64,000 nucleotides of DNA from Bradyrhizobium sp. CIAT3101 (GCF_029714945.1 NZ_CP121634.1:9011001-9075000), one strand, 5' to 3'; numbered from the stretch's first letter, positions 33,961 through 43,427 are shown. The notes: generated by a model from the letters alone, not told the origin. Made by a program: numbers and translations.

Positions 33961-34932
33961 TCAAAACGGGCTCACCGAGAAATACCGTAGCCACAGATCC
34001 GTGTAGCGGCCTTTTTCCCAGACGCGGAACAGGGCCCAGTTCAGGGCCTGGCGCAGCACGTCGTTGCCCTTGCGCACGGCGATGCCGATGCCTTCGCCGA
34101 AGAAGCGGCTCTCGACGAAGGGGCCGCCGGAGAAGGCACAGCAATCGCCGGAATCGGTGCCGTTGATCCAGAACGCCAGCGAGATGGCGTCGCCGAAGAT
34201 GAAATCGACCTCGCCCTTGCGGAGCGCATTGCGCAAGCTGTCGTCGTTGGGATAGCCGTGCAGCTCGGCGTCGGTGAACATCGCCTTGAGATAGGCCTCA
34301 TGCGCGGAGCCCGCGATGACGCCGACCTTCTTGCCCTCGAGATATTCGGGCCGGATCTCCGGCATCACCGCATCCTTGCGCGAGGCGAAGCGCGCCGGCA
34401 CGCGGTAATAGGGATCGGTGAAATCGACGCGCGCGCGAAGCTGCGGGCTCACCGCCATGGACGCAATGATCGCATCGCCCCGGTTCGAGGTGAGCGCATC
34501 GACCAGCGTCTCGAAGCGGCGCATCTGCACCGTGCAGGTGACCTTGATCTCCTCGCACAGGCTGCGCGCGAGATCGACGTTGAAGCCGGCCGGATTGCCG
34601 TCGGCACCGGTGTAGTTGAACGGCGGGTAGTCGGTCTCGGTCAGGAAGCGGATCACGGTCAGGCGCGACAGATCGGGCCGCTCCGGGCGCCGCCGCGGGT
34701 CCCAGAAGCCGGGCACGGCCTGGGGGGCGGCTTGAGGCGCAGCTTGAGGCGTAGCTTGGGTCGTGGCTTGCGGCGCAGCCGGCGGCTGCTTCGCCGGCGC
34801 TTGGGCACGTGCGCCGGGCAGGCCCGCGAGCAGGCACACGGCGAGGCCCAGCCCGGCCAGCAAGCCGCGGGCAGATTTGGACGATTTCGCCTGTTGCGAT
34901 GGAGCCATCGGCCGGAAATGAATGAATTTCAT
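33961..34932 (-). CDS. Family 3 solute-binding protein (amino-acid type)
   Basis: 323 residues. A signal sequence (LLAGLGLAVCLLAGLPGARAQ) is followed by a Gln/Ala/Pro linker with APQAAPQA repeats, then the binding domain from FLTETDYPPFNYTGADG. That motif and the later FTDPYYRVPARF belong to the SBP_bac_3 family, which binds amino acids or related ligands. No permease gene is next to it. ATG 34932 or an internal ATG (MAPSQQ) could be the start. It is downstream of the SCO gene by about 70 bases. Confidence 0.85.
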   Translation of the reverse strand: MKFIHFRPMAPSQQAKSSKSARGLLAGLGLAVCLLAGLPGARAQAPAKQPPAAPQATTQATPQAAPQAAPQAVPGFWDPRRRPERPDLSRLTVIRFLTETDYPPFNYTGADGNPAGFNVDLARSLCEEIKVTCTVQMRRFETLVDALTSNRGDAIIASMAVSPQLRARVDFTDPYYRVPARFASRKDAVMPEIRPEYLEGKKVGVIAGSAHEAYLKAMFTDAELHGYPNDDSLRNALRKGEVDFIFGDAISLAFWINGTDSGDCCAFSGGPFVESRFFGEGIGIAVRKGNDVLRQALNWALFRVWEKGRYTDLWLRYFSVSPF

Positions 34933-35000
34933 TGGGATCGGAAGGCCTTATAGACCATCCGGCCGGGAACGCGAGCGCCGATTGCAGTTAACCCGGGACC

Positions 35001-35591
35001 TCAGAGGTACCGCTTCAGCTCGGTCGCGGCCTCTTCCGGGGTCCGCTTCAGGTTGAACGGCGAGACGAAACGGCCGTCGCGGTCCATCAGATAGATCAGC
35101 GCGGTGTGGTCCATGGTGTAGTCGCCGTCCTTGGTCGGGACCTTCTTGGCATAGACCCGGTAGGAGGTGATCACCTTGGCGGTCTCGGCGGGATCGCCGC
35201 TGAGGCCCTCGAGATGCGGATCGAAGCTGGCGAGATAGTCCTTCATGATCGCCGGCGTGTCGCGCTCGGGATCGACCGAGATGAAGACGGCGTTGACCTT
35301 GTCGGCATCCTTGCCCATCGCGCGCAGCACTTCCGAGATCTCGAACAGCGAGGTCGGGCAGACGTCGGGGCAATGGGTATAGCCGAAGAAGATCAGGGTC
35401 GGCTTGCCCTTGAGGTCCTTGTCGGTGAAGGCCTTGCCGGCCTGGTCGGTGAGCTGGAACGGGCCGCCGATCGCGGCCGGCTGCGCCACCTTGCTGACCC
35501 CGCCCATGGCCCAGAACAGCACCAGCAGGCCGACGACAAGGCTCGAGGCGAAGGCGGTTGCGATCACCAGCGGACGGGCAGAGGAGCTCAT
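35001..35591 (-). CDS. SCO family copper chaperone
   Basis: 196 residues. A single N-terminal membrane helix (VIATAFASSLVVGLLVLFWA) anchors a periplasmic thioredoxin-fold domain. The copper ligands CPDVC (in GYTHCPDVCPTS) and a distal histidine (DYTMDHTALIY) are present. SCO proteins help assemble the CuA centre of cytochrome c oxidase. It follows a 64-residue single-helix protein by 24 bases, suggesting joint expression. Confidence 0.93.
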   Translation of the reverse strand: MSSSARPLVIATAFASSLVVGLLVLFWAMGGVSKVAQPAAIGGPFQLTDQAGKAFTDKDLKGKPTLIFFGYTHCPDVCPTSLFEISEVLRAMGKDADKVNAVFISVDPERDTPAIMKDYLASFDPHLEGLSGDPAETAKVITSYRVYAKKVPTKDGDYTMDHTALIYLMDRDGRFVSPFNLKRTPEEAATELKRYL

Positions 35592-35615
35592 TAGCGGAAA
35601 ACTTCCTGTCGCGGA

Positions 35616-35810
35616 TCAGAAGCAGGCGGCAAGGCCGGTCCTGATCATTTCGAAGAACACCTGGGAGCCGTAATGGAACCAGAGCGCGAGCGCGCCGATG
35701 ACGACCAGACCGCCGAGCCCTGCACCGGCCAATAGCAGCACGGAGGCCGCGCGGCCGGCATTGGGCGAATTGTCCTCTAGCGGATGGGCCGTGTGCTTTG
35801 GTTGAGCCAT
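35616..35810 (-). CDS. Small single-helix membrane protein upstream of SCO
   Basis: 64 residues from ATG 35810 (a GTG is directly upstream in frame). The N-terminal half is polar (PLEDNSPNAG), then one membrane helix (VLLLAGAGLGGLVVIGALAL) and a short aromatic tail with a Cys near the end. No family recognised. Its close spacing to the SCO gene suggests a part in respiratory oxidase biogenesis, but this is inference. Confidence 0.6.
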   Translation of the reverse strand: MAQPKHTAHPLEDNSPNAGRAASVLLLAGAGLGGLVVIGALALWFHYGSQVFFEMIRTGLAACF

Positions 35811-35918
35811 CACAACTATCGGGGCGAAGGCCCCGGTTCCCAGGCTCTCAGATAAGCTTTGGCCCGCCTGCGGGCAAGGCGCCGCGGCGGGCCAGAACGA
35901 TCCCTCAGGCCGGGAATG

Positions 35919-36440
35919 TCAGTGCAGGAGCTGGCCCCGGGCGGATTCGAGCTGGTCCGCTTGCGGGAGGGGCGCGCGCGACGGCTTGTTGGTCGAGGCC
36001 TGCGCGTCCAGATAGCAGGGCTTGTACATGGCCTGGAGCTGCCTGCCCTTCAGGAACAGCATGTGCGGCGTGAGGCCGCCGCGCTGCGTGATCCAGCGCT
36101 TCACCTGCGAGGGATACATCGCATAGAGCATCTGGGTCGCTTCGGCATTGGTCACGGCGCGACCGTTGGTGCCGAAATCCCAGGCGGCGTGGAAGCCGAG
36201 CGTCGCGTGCGAGGTGACGCAGATGCGGTCGTGCGGGATGGCACCGAGGACGATGGTGCAGGCGGAGGCGCAGAGGCCGTCGATGATGACGGTATCACCG
36301 GACTGGCGCAGATCCTGGTACTTGTCGACGTAGGTTCCGATCCGGCCGCCGCGGTCATCCGCGATTCGAACCACTGCGTGAGACGCCCCCATGCAAGCGA
36401 TCAGGCAAACCGTCGCAAGCAACCCCGTCAGAAACTTCAT
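35919..36440 (-). CDS. Secreted ClpP-like protein (COG3904 type)
   Basis: 173 residues from ATG 36440. A signal peptide (FLTGLLATVCLIACMGASHA) is followed by a crotonase/ClpP-like fold with the serine in DGLCASACTIVLGA and a histidine in TLGFHAAWD. This matches the periplasmic ClpP-related group. Family members are predicted serine hydrolases, and the substrate is unknown. The longer frame to 36608 lacks a signal peptide. It is alone and divergent from the flavin dehydrogenase gene. Confidence 0.8.
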   Translation of the reverse strand: MKFLTGLLATVCLIACMGASHAVVRIADDRGGRIGTYVDKYQDLRQSGDTVIIDGLCASACTIVLGAIPHDRICVTSHATLGFHAAWDFGTNGRAVTNAEATQMLYAMYPSQVKRWITQRGGLTPHMLFLKGRQLQAMYKPCYLDAQASTNKPSRAPLPQADQLESARGQLLH

Positions 36441-36690
36441 TATCCCCCGCCCCGGTCGTTTTCGAATCTGCGTGTCAGGTGGTGATGCGCGCCTAGCGTC
36501 GGTCGACTCCGTGGTTTTGTCTAGGCAGGCCGGCTCGCTCAAAACAAATTCAAATCCAGTGTTGCGTCCGCGCTGCACTCGGCCGGCCTTCATCCCAAAG
36601 TGGAACAAGTTAACGGTGTCTTACGCGCCACGCCCTTGATCTCAGTTACCGCAACTGGCTTCAATTCCGGGCAACTACAGGGGGGAACTC

Positions 36691-38361
36691 ATGGCCGGGC
36701 ATTCGACCGAGCAGGCTGACGTGATTGTCGTCGGCGGAGGACTATCGGGACTGGTCGCCGCGACCGAGATTGCGGATGCCGGCAAGCGTGTGATCGTCGT
36801 CGACCAGGAGGGCGAGCAGTCGCTCGGCGGCCAGGCGTTCTGGTCGTTCGGCGGATTGTTTCTGGTTGATTCGCCGGAGCAGCGCTGGCTCGGCATCAAG
36901 GACTCCTTCGAGCTGGCGATGCAGGACTGGCTCGGCACCGCCGGCTTCGACCGCGACGAGGATTATTGGCCGCGCCAATGGGCCGAGGCCTATGTGGCGT
37001 TCGCGGCCGGCGAGAAGCGCGACTGGCTGCGCGCGATGGGGCATCGCATCTTCCCCGTGGTCGGCTGGGCCGAGCGCGGCGGCTACGACGCGATGGGCCA
37101 CGGCAATTCGGTGCCGCGCTTTCACGTCACCTGGGGCACCGGGCCCGGCATCGTCGAGCCGTTCGAGCGCCGCGCGCGCGAAGCCGCCGGGAGCGGCCGG
37201 CTGATCTTCAAATTCCGCCATCGCGTCGATGCGCTCTCGGTCACCAACGGCACGGTGGACGGCGTCAGCGGCGCGATCCTCGCGCCTGATAACGTCGCGC
37301 GCGGCAAGAGCTCGTCGCGCGATGTCGTCGGCGAGTTTGCGCTGAAGGCGCAGGCCGTGATCGTGGCGTCCGGCGGCATCGGCGGCAACCATGATCTGGT
37401 GCGGGCGAACTGGCCGGAGCGGCTCGGCGCGCCGCCGAAATTCATGATCTCGGGCGTCCCCGAGCATGTCGACGGCCGCATGATCGGCATCACCGAAAAG
37501 ACGGGCGCGCGGCTGATCAACCGCGACCGCATGTGGCATTATGTCGAGGGCATCCAGAACTGGTCACCGATCTGGCCACGCCACGGCATCCGCATCCTGC
37601 CGGGCCCCTCCTCGATGTGGTTCGACGCCACCGGCACGCGGCTGCCGGCGCCGCTGTTTCCGGGCTCCGACACGCTCGGCCAGCTCAAATACATCATGTC
37701 GACCGGCTATGATTATTCCTGGTTCATCCTGACGCAGGCCATCATCAAGAAGGAGTTCGCGCTGTCGGGCTCGGAGCAGAACCCCGATCTCACGGGCAAA
37801 AGCTGGCGCATGACCTTGCGCCGCGCCACCAACAAGGGCGCGCCGGCGCCGGTGGAGGCGTTCAAAAGCCATGGTGTCGACTTCATCGTGCGCGACAAGA
37901 TCGAGGACCTCGTCGCCGCCATGAACAAGCTCGCCGGAAATGATTTGCTCAAGCTCGACGAGATCAGGATGCAGATCGAGGCGCGCGACCGCGAGATCGC
38001 CAATCCCTACGTCAAGGACGCGCAGGTGATGAACATCCACAATGCGCGGCGTTACATCGGCGACAAGCTGATCCGCACGGCGTCGCCGCATCGCATTCTC
38101 GATCCGGAGAAGGGACCGCTGATCGCGGTCAAGCTCAACATCCTCACCCGCAAGACACTGGGCGGCTTCGAGACCGATCTCGACTCGCGCGTGTTCGGCG
38201 CCGAGGGCAGCGTCATCCCCGGCCTCTATGCGGTCGGCGAAGCCGCCGGCTTCGGCGGCGGCGGCGTGCACGGCTATCGCTCGCTCGAGGGCACATTCCT
38301 CGGCGGCTGCCTGTTCTCGGGCCGCAATGCCGGCCGCGCCGCGGCAAAAGCGGTGGGGTAA
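36691..38361 (+). CDS. FAD-binding dehydrogenase (fumarate reductase / KstD-like)
   Basis: 556 residues. The FAD-binding Rossmann motif VIVVGGGLSGLVAATEIA is at residues 12-30, and the C-terminal FAD contact is GGGVHGYRSLEGTFLGGC. The family (COG3573-like) is related to 3-ketosteroid dehydrogenases and fumarate reductase flavoproteins; the substrate is unknown. A GGGGGG ribosome site precedes the ATG. The next gene, an esterase, starts three bases after the stop, so the two are probably in one operon. Confidence 0.88.
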   Translation: MAGHSTEQADVIVVGGGLSGLVAATEIADAGKRVIVVDQEGEQSLGGQAFWSFGGLFLVDSPEQRWLGIKDSFELAMQDWLGTAGFDRDEDYWPRQWAEAYVAFAAGEKRDWLRAMGHRIFPVVGWAERGGYDAMGHGNSVPRFHVTWGTGPGIVEPFERRAREAAGSGRLIFKFRHRVDALSVTNGTVDGVSGAILAPDNVARGKSSSRDVVGEFALKAQAVIVASGGIGGNHDLVRANWPERLGAPPKFMISGVPEHVDGRMIGITEKTGARLINRDRMWHYVEGIQNWSPIWPRHGIRILPGPSSMWFDATGTRLPAPLFPGSDTLGQLKYIMSTGYDYSWFILTQAIIKKEFALSGSEQNPDLTGKSWRMTLRRATNKGAPAPVEAFKSHGVDFIVRDKIEDLVAAMNKLAGNDLLKLDEIRMQIEARDREIANPYVKDAQVMNIHNARRYIGDKLIRTASPHRILDPEKGPLIAVKLNILTRKTLGGFETDLDSRVFGAEGSVIPGLYAVGEAAGFGGGGVHGYRSLEGTFLGGCLFSGRNAGRAAAKAVG

Positions 38362-38364
38362 ATC

Positions 38365-39282
38365 ATGAAGTGGTGGATGCGCGTCGGGGTGTTTGTTGCG
38401 GCACTCACCGCAGCGCCGGCGGCGTCCGCCGAGACGATCGATGTCAACGGCACGATGCGCTCCTACACCGTACAGTTGCCTGCGAAGAAGCCGGCGCCGC
38501 TCGTGATCGTGCTGCATGGCAAGACCCAGCGCGGCGCCGACATGGTCACGCGGACGGCGTGGCCGCAGGTCGCCAAACGCGAGGGGCTAGCTGTGGTGTT
38601 TCCCGACGGCCTCAACCATGCCTGGGCCGATGCGCGGACGAAGGCGGGGCCTGAACTGCGTGGTCCACCGCCGGGCACCGATGACATCGCGTTCATCACA
38701 AAGCTCGTCGAGAAGCTGGTGGCCGACGGCACGGCCGATGCCAAACGCGTCTATGTCACCGGCGTTTCCAATGGCGGCGCCATGGTGATGACGCTGGTCT
38801 GCGCGCGCGCCGATCTGTTTGTGGCCGGTGCCAGCGTGATCATGAACCTCACCGAGGAGACCGCCGTCACCTGCCATCCGTCGCGGCCGCTGCCGATGCT
38901 GATCATGAACGGCACGGCCGACCCGCTGATCCCCTACGAGGGCGGACGCGGGTCGAGCTATTTTGCCGCAGACGGCTTCTGGTCCACCGAGAAGACCGTG
39001 GCATTCTGGCGCGAGCTCAATGGCTGCGAGAGCGACGACGCCAGCGTGACTGATCTCCCCGGTAAGGCGCCCGACGATCAATCCAGCGTCACGCGGATCA
39101 CATCACGCTGCCCTGCAGGGCACGACGTCCTGCTTTATCGCATCAACAATGGCGGACATCGCATGCCCGGATTTGCGCCGGATGCCCGCTTCCCGAAGGT
39201 TGCAACCGGCCTGCTCGGGCCGCAGAATGCCGACATCGACGGCGCCGAGACGATTTGGGCTTTCTTCAGCCGGTTTCGTTGA
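38365..39282 (+). CDS. Exported polyhydroxybutyrate-depolymerase-like esterase
   Basis: 305 residues with signal peptide (GVFVAALTAAPAASAET). Alpha/beta-hydrolase of the PHB depolymerase/LpqC group: oxyanion region VIVLHGKTQRG, nucleophile elbow GVSNGGAMVM near residue 134, aspartate in NGTADPLIPYEG and histidine in NNGGHRMPG. The exported enzyme probably cleaves polyester or aryl esters. It lies three bases downstream of the flavin dehydrogenase gene. Confidence 0.87.
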   Translation: MKWWMRVGVFVAALTAAPAASAETIDVNGTMRSYTVQLPAKKPAPLVIVLHGKTQRGADMVTRTAWPQVAKREGLAVVFPDGLNHAWADARTKAGPELRGPPPGTDDIAFITKLVEKLVADGTADAKRVYVTGVSNGGAMVMTLVCARADLFVAGASVIMNLTEETAVTCHPSRPLPMLIMNGTADPLIPYEGGRGSSYFAADGFWSTEKTVAFWRELNGCESDDASVTDLPGKAPDDQSSVTRITSRCPAGHDVLLYRINNGGHRMPGFAPDARFPKVATGLLGPQNADIDGAETIWAFFSRFR

Positions 39283-39399
39283 ACGAGCGCATGCGTTACT
39301 CGTGGCGCATGCATTGGCGGCAACGCATGCGTGCCCGGGGTGGCACAGCGCGGGGTGCTGCGCTAGACAGGGCCGCCATTCCCAACAGGAGATCCCCTT

Positions 39400-39750
39400 A
39401 TGAGCATTCAGCGTTTTGAAACCGGCCCGCGCATGAGCCAGGTCGTCGTGCACGGCAACACCGTTTATCTCGCCGGTGTCGTCGCCAACAACGCGGCCGG
39501 CGAAAGCGTGACCAAGCAGACCCAGGACATCCTGAAGACCATCGACGGCCACCTCGCCAAGGCCGGCACCGACAAGTCGAAGCTGCTGTCGGCCACGATC
39601 TACATCACCGACATGAAGACGTTCCAGGAAATGAACGCCGTGTGGGACGGCTGGGTGTCGCCCGGCAACACCCCGGCCCGTGCCACCGTCGAAGCCAAGC
39701 TGGCGGCGCCGCAATACACCGTCGAGATCATGGTGACCGCTGCGAAGTAA
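39400..39750 (+). CDS. RidA family protein
   Basis: 116 residues, single YjgF/YER057c/UK114 domain. RidA enzymes hydrolyse reactive enamine/imine intermediates from PLP enzymes. Conserved parts are VVHGNTVYLAGVV, the T-K-Q-T-x-D run, and GNTPARATVEAKLA with the arginine that binds substrate carboxylate. AGGAG is in place before the ATG. A strong terminator follows, so this is a single-gene unit. Confidence 0.93.
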   Translation: MSIQRFETGPRMSQVVVHGNTVYLAGVVANNAAGESVTKQTQDILKTIDGHLAKAGTDKSKLLSATIYITDMKTFQEMNAVWDGWVSPGNTPARATVEAKLAAPQYTVEIMVTAAK

Positions 39751-39774
39751 ATTCGCGCGGAACCAACCTGCGAC

Positions 39775-39809
39775 AGGAGCGCGATGAGACCATCATCGCG
39801 CTCCTTTTT
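39775..39809 (+). terminator. Rho-independent terminator of the RidA gene
   Basis: A 13-bp perfect stem AGGAGCGCGATGA / TCATCGCGCTCCT with a GACCA loop is followed by TTTTTG. Confidence 0.93.
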
Positions 39810-39903
39810 GCGGATACATGATCTCCGAGGTAATCGATCCCTGCGCGCGAACCTTCGATAGTCGGGTCAGCCGAACCACACGGCGCCATCGAAGGAGAGT
39901 CTC

Positions 39904-40269
39904 ATGACCGACCACGTCACCATCGCCCGCCGCTACATCGATCTCTGGAACGAGCGCGCACAAGATCGCCGCCGCGAACTGCTCAGCGAGAACTGGACGG
40001 CGGATGCGAGCTATGTCGATCCGCTGATGAAGGGGGACGGCCGGGACGGTATCGATGCGCTGATCTCAGGCGTGCAACAGCGCTTTCCGGACTTCAAGTT
40101 CAGTCTGCTCGGCGAGCCCAACGGCTACGGCGACCATGTCCGCTTCTCGTGGGGGCTTGGACCTGAAGGTGTCGACAGCCCGATCAAGGGGACCGATTTC
40201 GCCGTGCTGAAGGACGGGCGGATCAAGAGCATCACGGGATTTCTGGATCAGGTGCCCGCGGGGGCGTGA
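39904..40269 (+). CDS. NTF2-like / SnoaL-like protein
   Basis: 121 residues. The opening HVTIARRYIDLWNERAQDRR, the aspartate-rich VDPLMKGDGRDGIDALI and the strand pattern to ITGFLDQVP identify a SnoaL/NTF2-like cone fold. Members act as isomerases, hydrolases or binding proteins. The substrate cannot be told here. AGGAGAG precedes the ATG. It lies between the RidA terminator and a family A repeat and appears to be transcribed alone. Confidence 0.8.
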   Translation: MTDHVTIARRYIDLWNERAQDRRRELLSENWTADASYVDPLMKGDGRDGIDALISGVQQRFPDFKFSLLGEPNGYGDHVRFSWGLGPEGVDSPIKGTDFAVLKDGRIKSITGFLDQVPAGA

Positions 40270-40298
40270 GGGCGATAAGCGCCGCCTCAAACACCGGT

Positions 40299-40426
40299 GT
40301 CGTCCCGGCGAAGGCCGGGACCCATACCGCGTGATCTATCGGATTGCGGGCGCTGCGAGTACCGAACGACTGATCTTCGCCAAACTCCTCCCTGGGGTTA
40401 TGGGTCCCGGCCTTCGCCGGGACGAC
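40299..40426. repeat. Palindromic repeat, family A
   Basis: GTCGTCCCGGCGAAGGCCGG then GACCCATA on the left, TATGGGTCCCGGCCTTCGCC then GGGACGAC on the right. It separates two convergent genes. Confidence 0.9.
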
Positions 40427-40463
40427 AGCTGTGATTAGGCGCGCGTTTGCGCCGATCACATCA

Positions 40464-41306
40464 TCACGCCAGCCGATACGCCCGCTTCGCATTCACCCCG
40501 AACGCCTTCTCGCGCACTTGCGGCCCCAGCTTCGCCAGGCACGCCTCCAGCGCGCCCTTGATCTCGCCGTAGCTGCCCGCGAGCAGGCACACCGGCCAGT
40601 CCGAGCCGAAGATCAGGCGATCCTCGCCAAAGCAGTTCGCGACGTGCTGGACGTACGGAAACAGCCGCTCCGCGTTCCAATCATCCCACTTGGCTTCCGT
40701 CGCGAGGCCCGAGACCTTGCACCAGACGTTGTCGCAGGCCGCAAGCGCCGCGATACGGTCGGACCATTCGGCGCTGCCGCCATCGGCGATCGGCGGTTTT
40801 GCGGCGTGGTCGAGCACGAAGCGGCCTTGCGGAAAGGCTTTTGCAGTCGCGATCGCGGCGGCGAGTTCGCGGGTGCGGACCAGAAGATCGTAAGTGAGAT
40901 CGCGGGCGAATACGGCCGCCAGTCCGCGCTGGACATCGGCGCGCAGCAGCCAGTCGGGATCGGCCTCGTCGTGGACCTGGTGGCGGATGCCGACCAGTTT
41001 TGCGCCGCCCGGCAGGCCGCGTAGCCGATCAAGCGTGTCGCCAAGCGCGGCATCGGTCAGATCGGCCCAGCCGACGACACCGATGACGGAGGGCGTCGCA
41101 TGTGCGACGGCCAGGAATTCCTCGGTCTCCGCGAGCGACGAGCGGCATTGCACCACGATGCTTGCATCGATACCGTTCGCCTTCAGGAGCGGCGCGAGAT
41201 CGGCGGGCCCGAAGGCGCGGCGGATCGGCGTGAGCTCAGGCACCTCCATCCAGGGATAGTCGGCGCGCGCGGGATCCCAGAAATGCTGGTGGGCGTCGAT
41301 CGCCAT
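40464..41306 (-). CDS. Amidohydrolase family 2 protein (lactonase-like)
   Basis: 280 residues, TIM-barrel metal hydrolase. The HxH motif is in MAIDAHQHFWDPARADYPWM, a common opening in L-fucono-lactonase and 2-pyrone-4,6-dicarboxylate hydrolase-like proteins. Later motifs are FVLDHAAKP and LIFGSDWPVC. It starts three bases after the aldo/keto reductase gene and is last in the xylose cluster. Hydrolysis of a sugar lactone produced by that reductase is a reasonable guess. Confidence 0.82.
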   Translation of the reverse strand: MAIDAHQHFWDPARADYPWMEVPELTPIRRAFGPADLAPLLKANGIDASIVVQCRSSLAETEEFLAVAHATPSVIGVVGWADLTDAALGDTLDRLRGLPGGAKLVGIRHQVHDEADPDWLLRADVQRGLAAVFARDLTYDLLVRTRELAAAIATAKAFPQGRFVLDHAAKPPIADGGSAEWSDRIAALAACDNVWCKVSGLATEAKWDDWNAERLFPYVQHVANCFGEDRLIFGSDWPVCLLAGSYGEIKGALEACLAKLGPQVREKAFGVNAKRAYRLA

Positions 41307-41309
41307 GTC

Positions 41310-42290
41310 TCACGCTCCGCCAGGCAGCGGCGACCGTGCGTCGACGAGGTTTTTCGCGCGCAGCTCCTGCCAGAAGGCTTGCGGCACCGTGCGCTCCGAC
41401 ATCGCAATGTTGTCGGCGACCTCCGCGGCGTTGCGCGCGCCCATCACGGCGACCGTCACGGCCGGATGGGCCATGCAGAACTGGAGCGCGGCGGCCTTCA
41501 GTTCGGTGCCGTGCTTGCGGCAGAGCTGTTCGAGCTCGAGCGCGCGCGCAACGAGCGCCGCATCAGCGTCCTCATAGTTGAACTTCGCGCCCGCATGCGG
41601 ATTGGCGAGGATACCGCTGTTGTAGATGCCACCGAGCAGGATGCCGATGTTCTTCGCAACGCAAACCGGAAACAGCGCGTTCAGCGCGCCCTGGTCGAGC
41701 AGCGTATAGCGGCCGGCGAGCAGGAAGCAGTCGACCGGCACGGCTTCGGCGAAACGCGTCAGCATCTCGGACTGGTTCATGCCGGAACCGATCGCCTTCA
41801 CGGTGCCATCATCGCGCAGACGCACCAGCGCGCGGAAGGCGCCGCTGACAGCATCGTCGTAGTGATCGTCGGGATCATGCACGAGCAGGACGTCGACGCG
41901 ATCGAGCCCGAGCCGGACCAGGCTCTCTTCGACCGAACGCATCACGCCGTCATAGCTGAAATCGAATTGCGGCCGCAGTGCAGGCGCATCCTTGTAGTGA
42001 TCGTCCTCGTTCGTCGCGCTACCAGGCGGGCGCAGCAGGCGGCCGACCTTGGTCGAGATCGCATAGGACTCGCGCGGCTGCTGCCGCAGGAAAGCACCCA
42101 GTCGTTGTTCCGCCAGGCCAAAGCCGTAGAGCGGCGCGGTATCGTAAAAGCGGACGCCGAGCGACCAGGCCTTCGCGACGGTGGCCTCCGCGTCGGCATC
42201 GCTGACCGCCGAAAACAGGCCGCCGAGCGGCGCCGAGCCGAGACCGATCGAAGTGACATCGAGACCATCAGCAAGCTGGGTACGCTTCAT
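41310..42290 (-). CDS. Aldo/keto reductase (aldose 1-dehydrogenase type)
   Basis: 326 residues from ATG 42290 (MKRTQLADGLDVTSIGLGSA). TIM-barrel NAD(P)-dependent oxidoreductase. The catalytic tyrosine and aspartate lie in VRFYDTAPLYGFGLAEQRLG. This subgroup includes L-fucose / D-threo-aldose dehydrogenases that make lactones. It lies in the xyl cluster after the binding-protein gene, separated by hairpins, and is probably part of the same regulon. Confidence 0.85.
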   Translation of the reverse strand: MKRTQLADGLDVTSIGLGSAPLGGLFSAVSDADAEATVAKAWSLGVRFYDTAPLYGFGLAEQRLGAFLRQQPRESYAISTKVGRLLRPPGSATNEDDHYKDAPALRPQFDFSYDGVMRSVEESLVRLGLDRVDVLLVHDPDDHYDDAVSGAFRALVRLRDDGTVKAIGSGMNQSEMLTRFAEAVPVDCFLLAGRYTLLDQGALNALFPVCVAKNIGILLGGIYNSGILANPHAGAKFNYEDADAALVARALELEQLCRKHGTELKAAALQFCMAHPAVTVAVMGARNAAEVADNIAMSERTVPQAFWQELRAKNLVDARSPLPGGA

Positions 42291-42348
42291 TGCAATTTCC
42301 TTCCAAAGCAGCACTCCCTCCCCCGCGGGCGGGAGAGGGAGTGTAACG

Positions 42349-42378
42349 CAGGAACGTCGGGGCTGGGAGACGTTCCTG
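42349..42378. repeat. Hairpins between the binding-protein and reductase genes
   Basis: CAGGAACGTC / GACGTTCCTG is a perfect 10-bp inverted pair. Beside it ACTCCCTCCCCC..GGGAGAGGGAGT (about 42312-42341) forms another. No T-run follows, so these may stabilise the upstream mRNA end and not terminate it. Confidence 0.6.
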
Positions 42379-42388
42379 CTCGACGTCT

Positions 42389-43321
42389 CTACTTCAAGAG
42401 TTGGGCGACGTTATCCTTCGTCACCAGGTCGAGGCCGGTGTAGATCGTTTCCGGAACCTTCTGACCCTTCTTGATAGCCAACAGCGTATCCATCGACTTC
42501 TCGCCCATTTCGAACGGACGCTGGCCGGTGAGCGCGTTGGAGTAGCCGTCGCGCAGCAACTCGAGCTGCATCTTCAGCGTATCGGCAACGACGAGCGTCA
42601 GCTTGCCGCTGTCGATGTCCTTCTTGTTCTTGTTGACGAAGGCCTTGAAGCCCTCCGGCGCGAACATCGGCCAGCCGCCAACGGGAACGATCGCGGCGAG
42701 ATCCGGCGTCGCGGTGCGCAGGTCGGACATCTGCTGGACCGCGAGCGTGGAATCGTCGTTGCAGAAGGTCGGCGACCCCTGGACCTCGACCCACTTCGAG
42801 CCCTTGAGTGCTTCGCGAACGCCATCGACGCGTTCGGCAAGGTTCTTCGCACCCGGACCACCGGAGACCATGGCGTACTTGCCGCCCTCGGGCCGGAGCT
42901 GCAGCAATTGCTTGCCAAGCGCGACGCCGAAGTCCTTGTTGTTGGTGCCGATATAGGATTGCCGCTTGGAACCCGGCGCGTCCGCGTCAAACGTGATGAC
43001 GGGGATGCCGGCTGCAGCCGCCGCGTCGATCGACTTGGTCATCGCCGCGACGTCGGCAACCGAGATCGCGAGCCCATCCACCTTCTGGGTGATGAAGTCC
43101 TGGATGATCTGCGCCTGCGTCGCCGGCTCGTGCTCGATCGGCCCCTTGTAGATGCACTCGACGTTGCCGAGCTCCTTGGCTCGCTTCATGCAACCGTCAC
43201 GCGCCACGTCGAAGAACGGGTTGTTCATCGCCTTGGGCACGACGGCGAATTTGTAGGTCTGGGCAAATGCCGGTGTCGCCATCATCGCGATGGTCACGCC
43301 GGCCAACAGAAGCTTCTTCAT
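42389..43321 (-). CDS. Sugar ABC transporter periplasmic binding protein
   Basis: 310 residues from ATG 43321, preceded by GGAGGG. The signal peptide MKKLLLAGVTIAMMATPAFA is clear. The mature protein (YKFAVVPKAMNNPFFDVARD) is of the ribose/xylose-binding type (Peripla_BP_4), with QAQIIQDFITQKVDGLAI near residue 75. With the adjacent permease and ATPase it forms a CUT2-type sugar importer. A family E hairpin lies between this gene and the permease gene, which could raise or lower its relative expression. Confidence 0.92.
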   Translation of the reverse strand: MKKLLLAGVTIAMMATPAFAQTYKFAVVPKAMNNPFFDVARDGCMKRAKELGNVECIYKGPIEHEPATQAQIIQDFITQKVDGLAISVADVAAMTKSIDAAAAAGIPVITFDADAPGSKRQSYIGTNNKDFGVALGKQLLQLRPEGGKYAMVSGGPGAKNLAERVDGVREALKGSKWVEVQGSPTFCNDDSTLAVQQMSDLRTATPDLAAIVPVGGWPMFAPEGFKAFVNKNKKDIDSGKLTLVVADTLKMQLELLRDGYSNALTGQRPFEMGEKSMDTLLAIKKGQKVPETIYTGLDLVTKDNVAQLLK

Positions 43322-43427
43322 TTCTTCCCTCCACACTTTGTTGCCTATCCATTTGTGATGTGATGCCCCGGCAGGCGGATAGACGATGTTTCGTTGTCCT
43401 TCCGGAGTAACTCTCAGGTCTCTGTTT

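Noticed and set aside
32472..34166. 564-codon plus-strand frame
   Set aside because: It is antisense to the class I LysRS gene, and its end is repeat-derived sequence.
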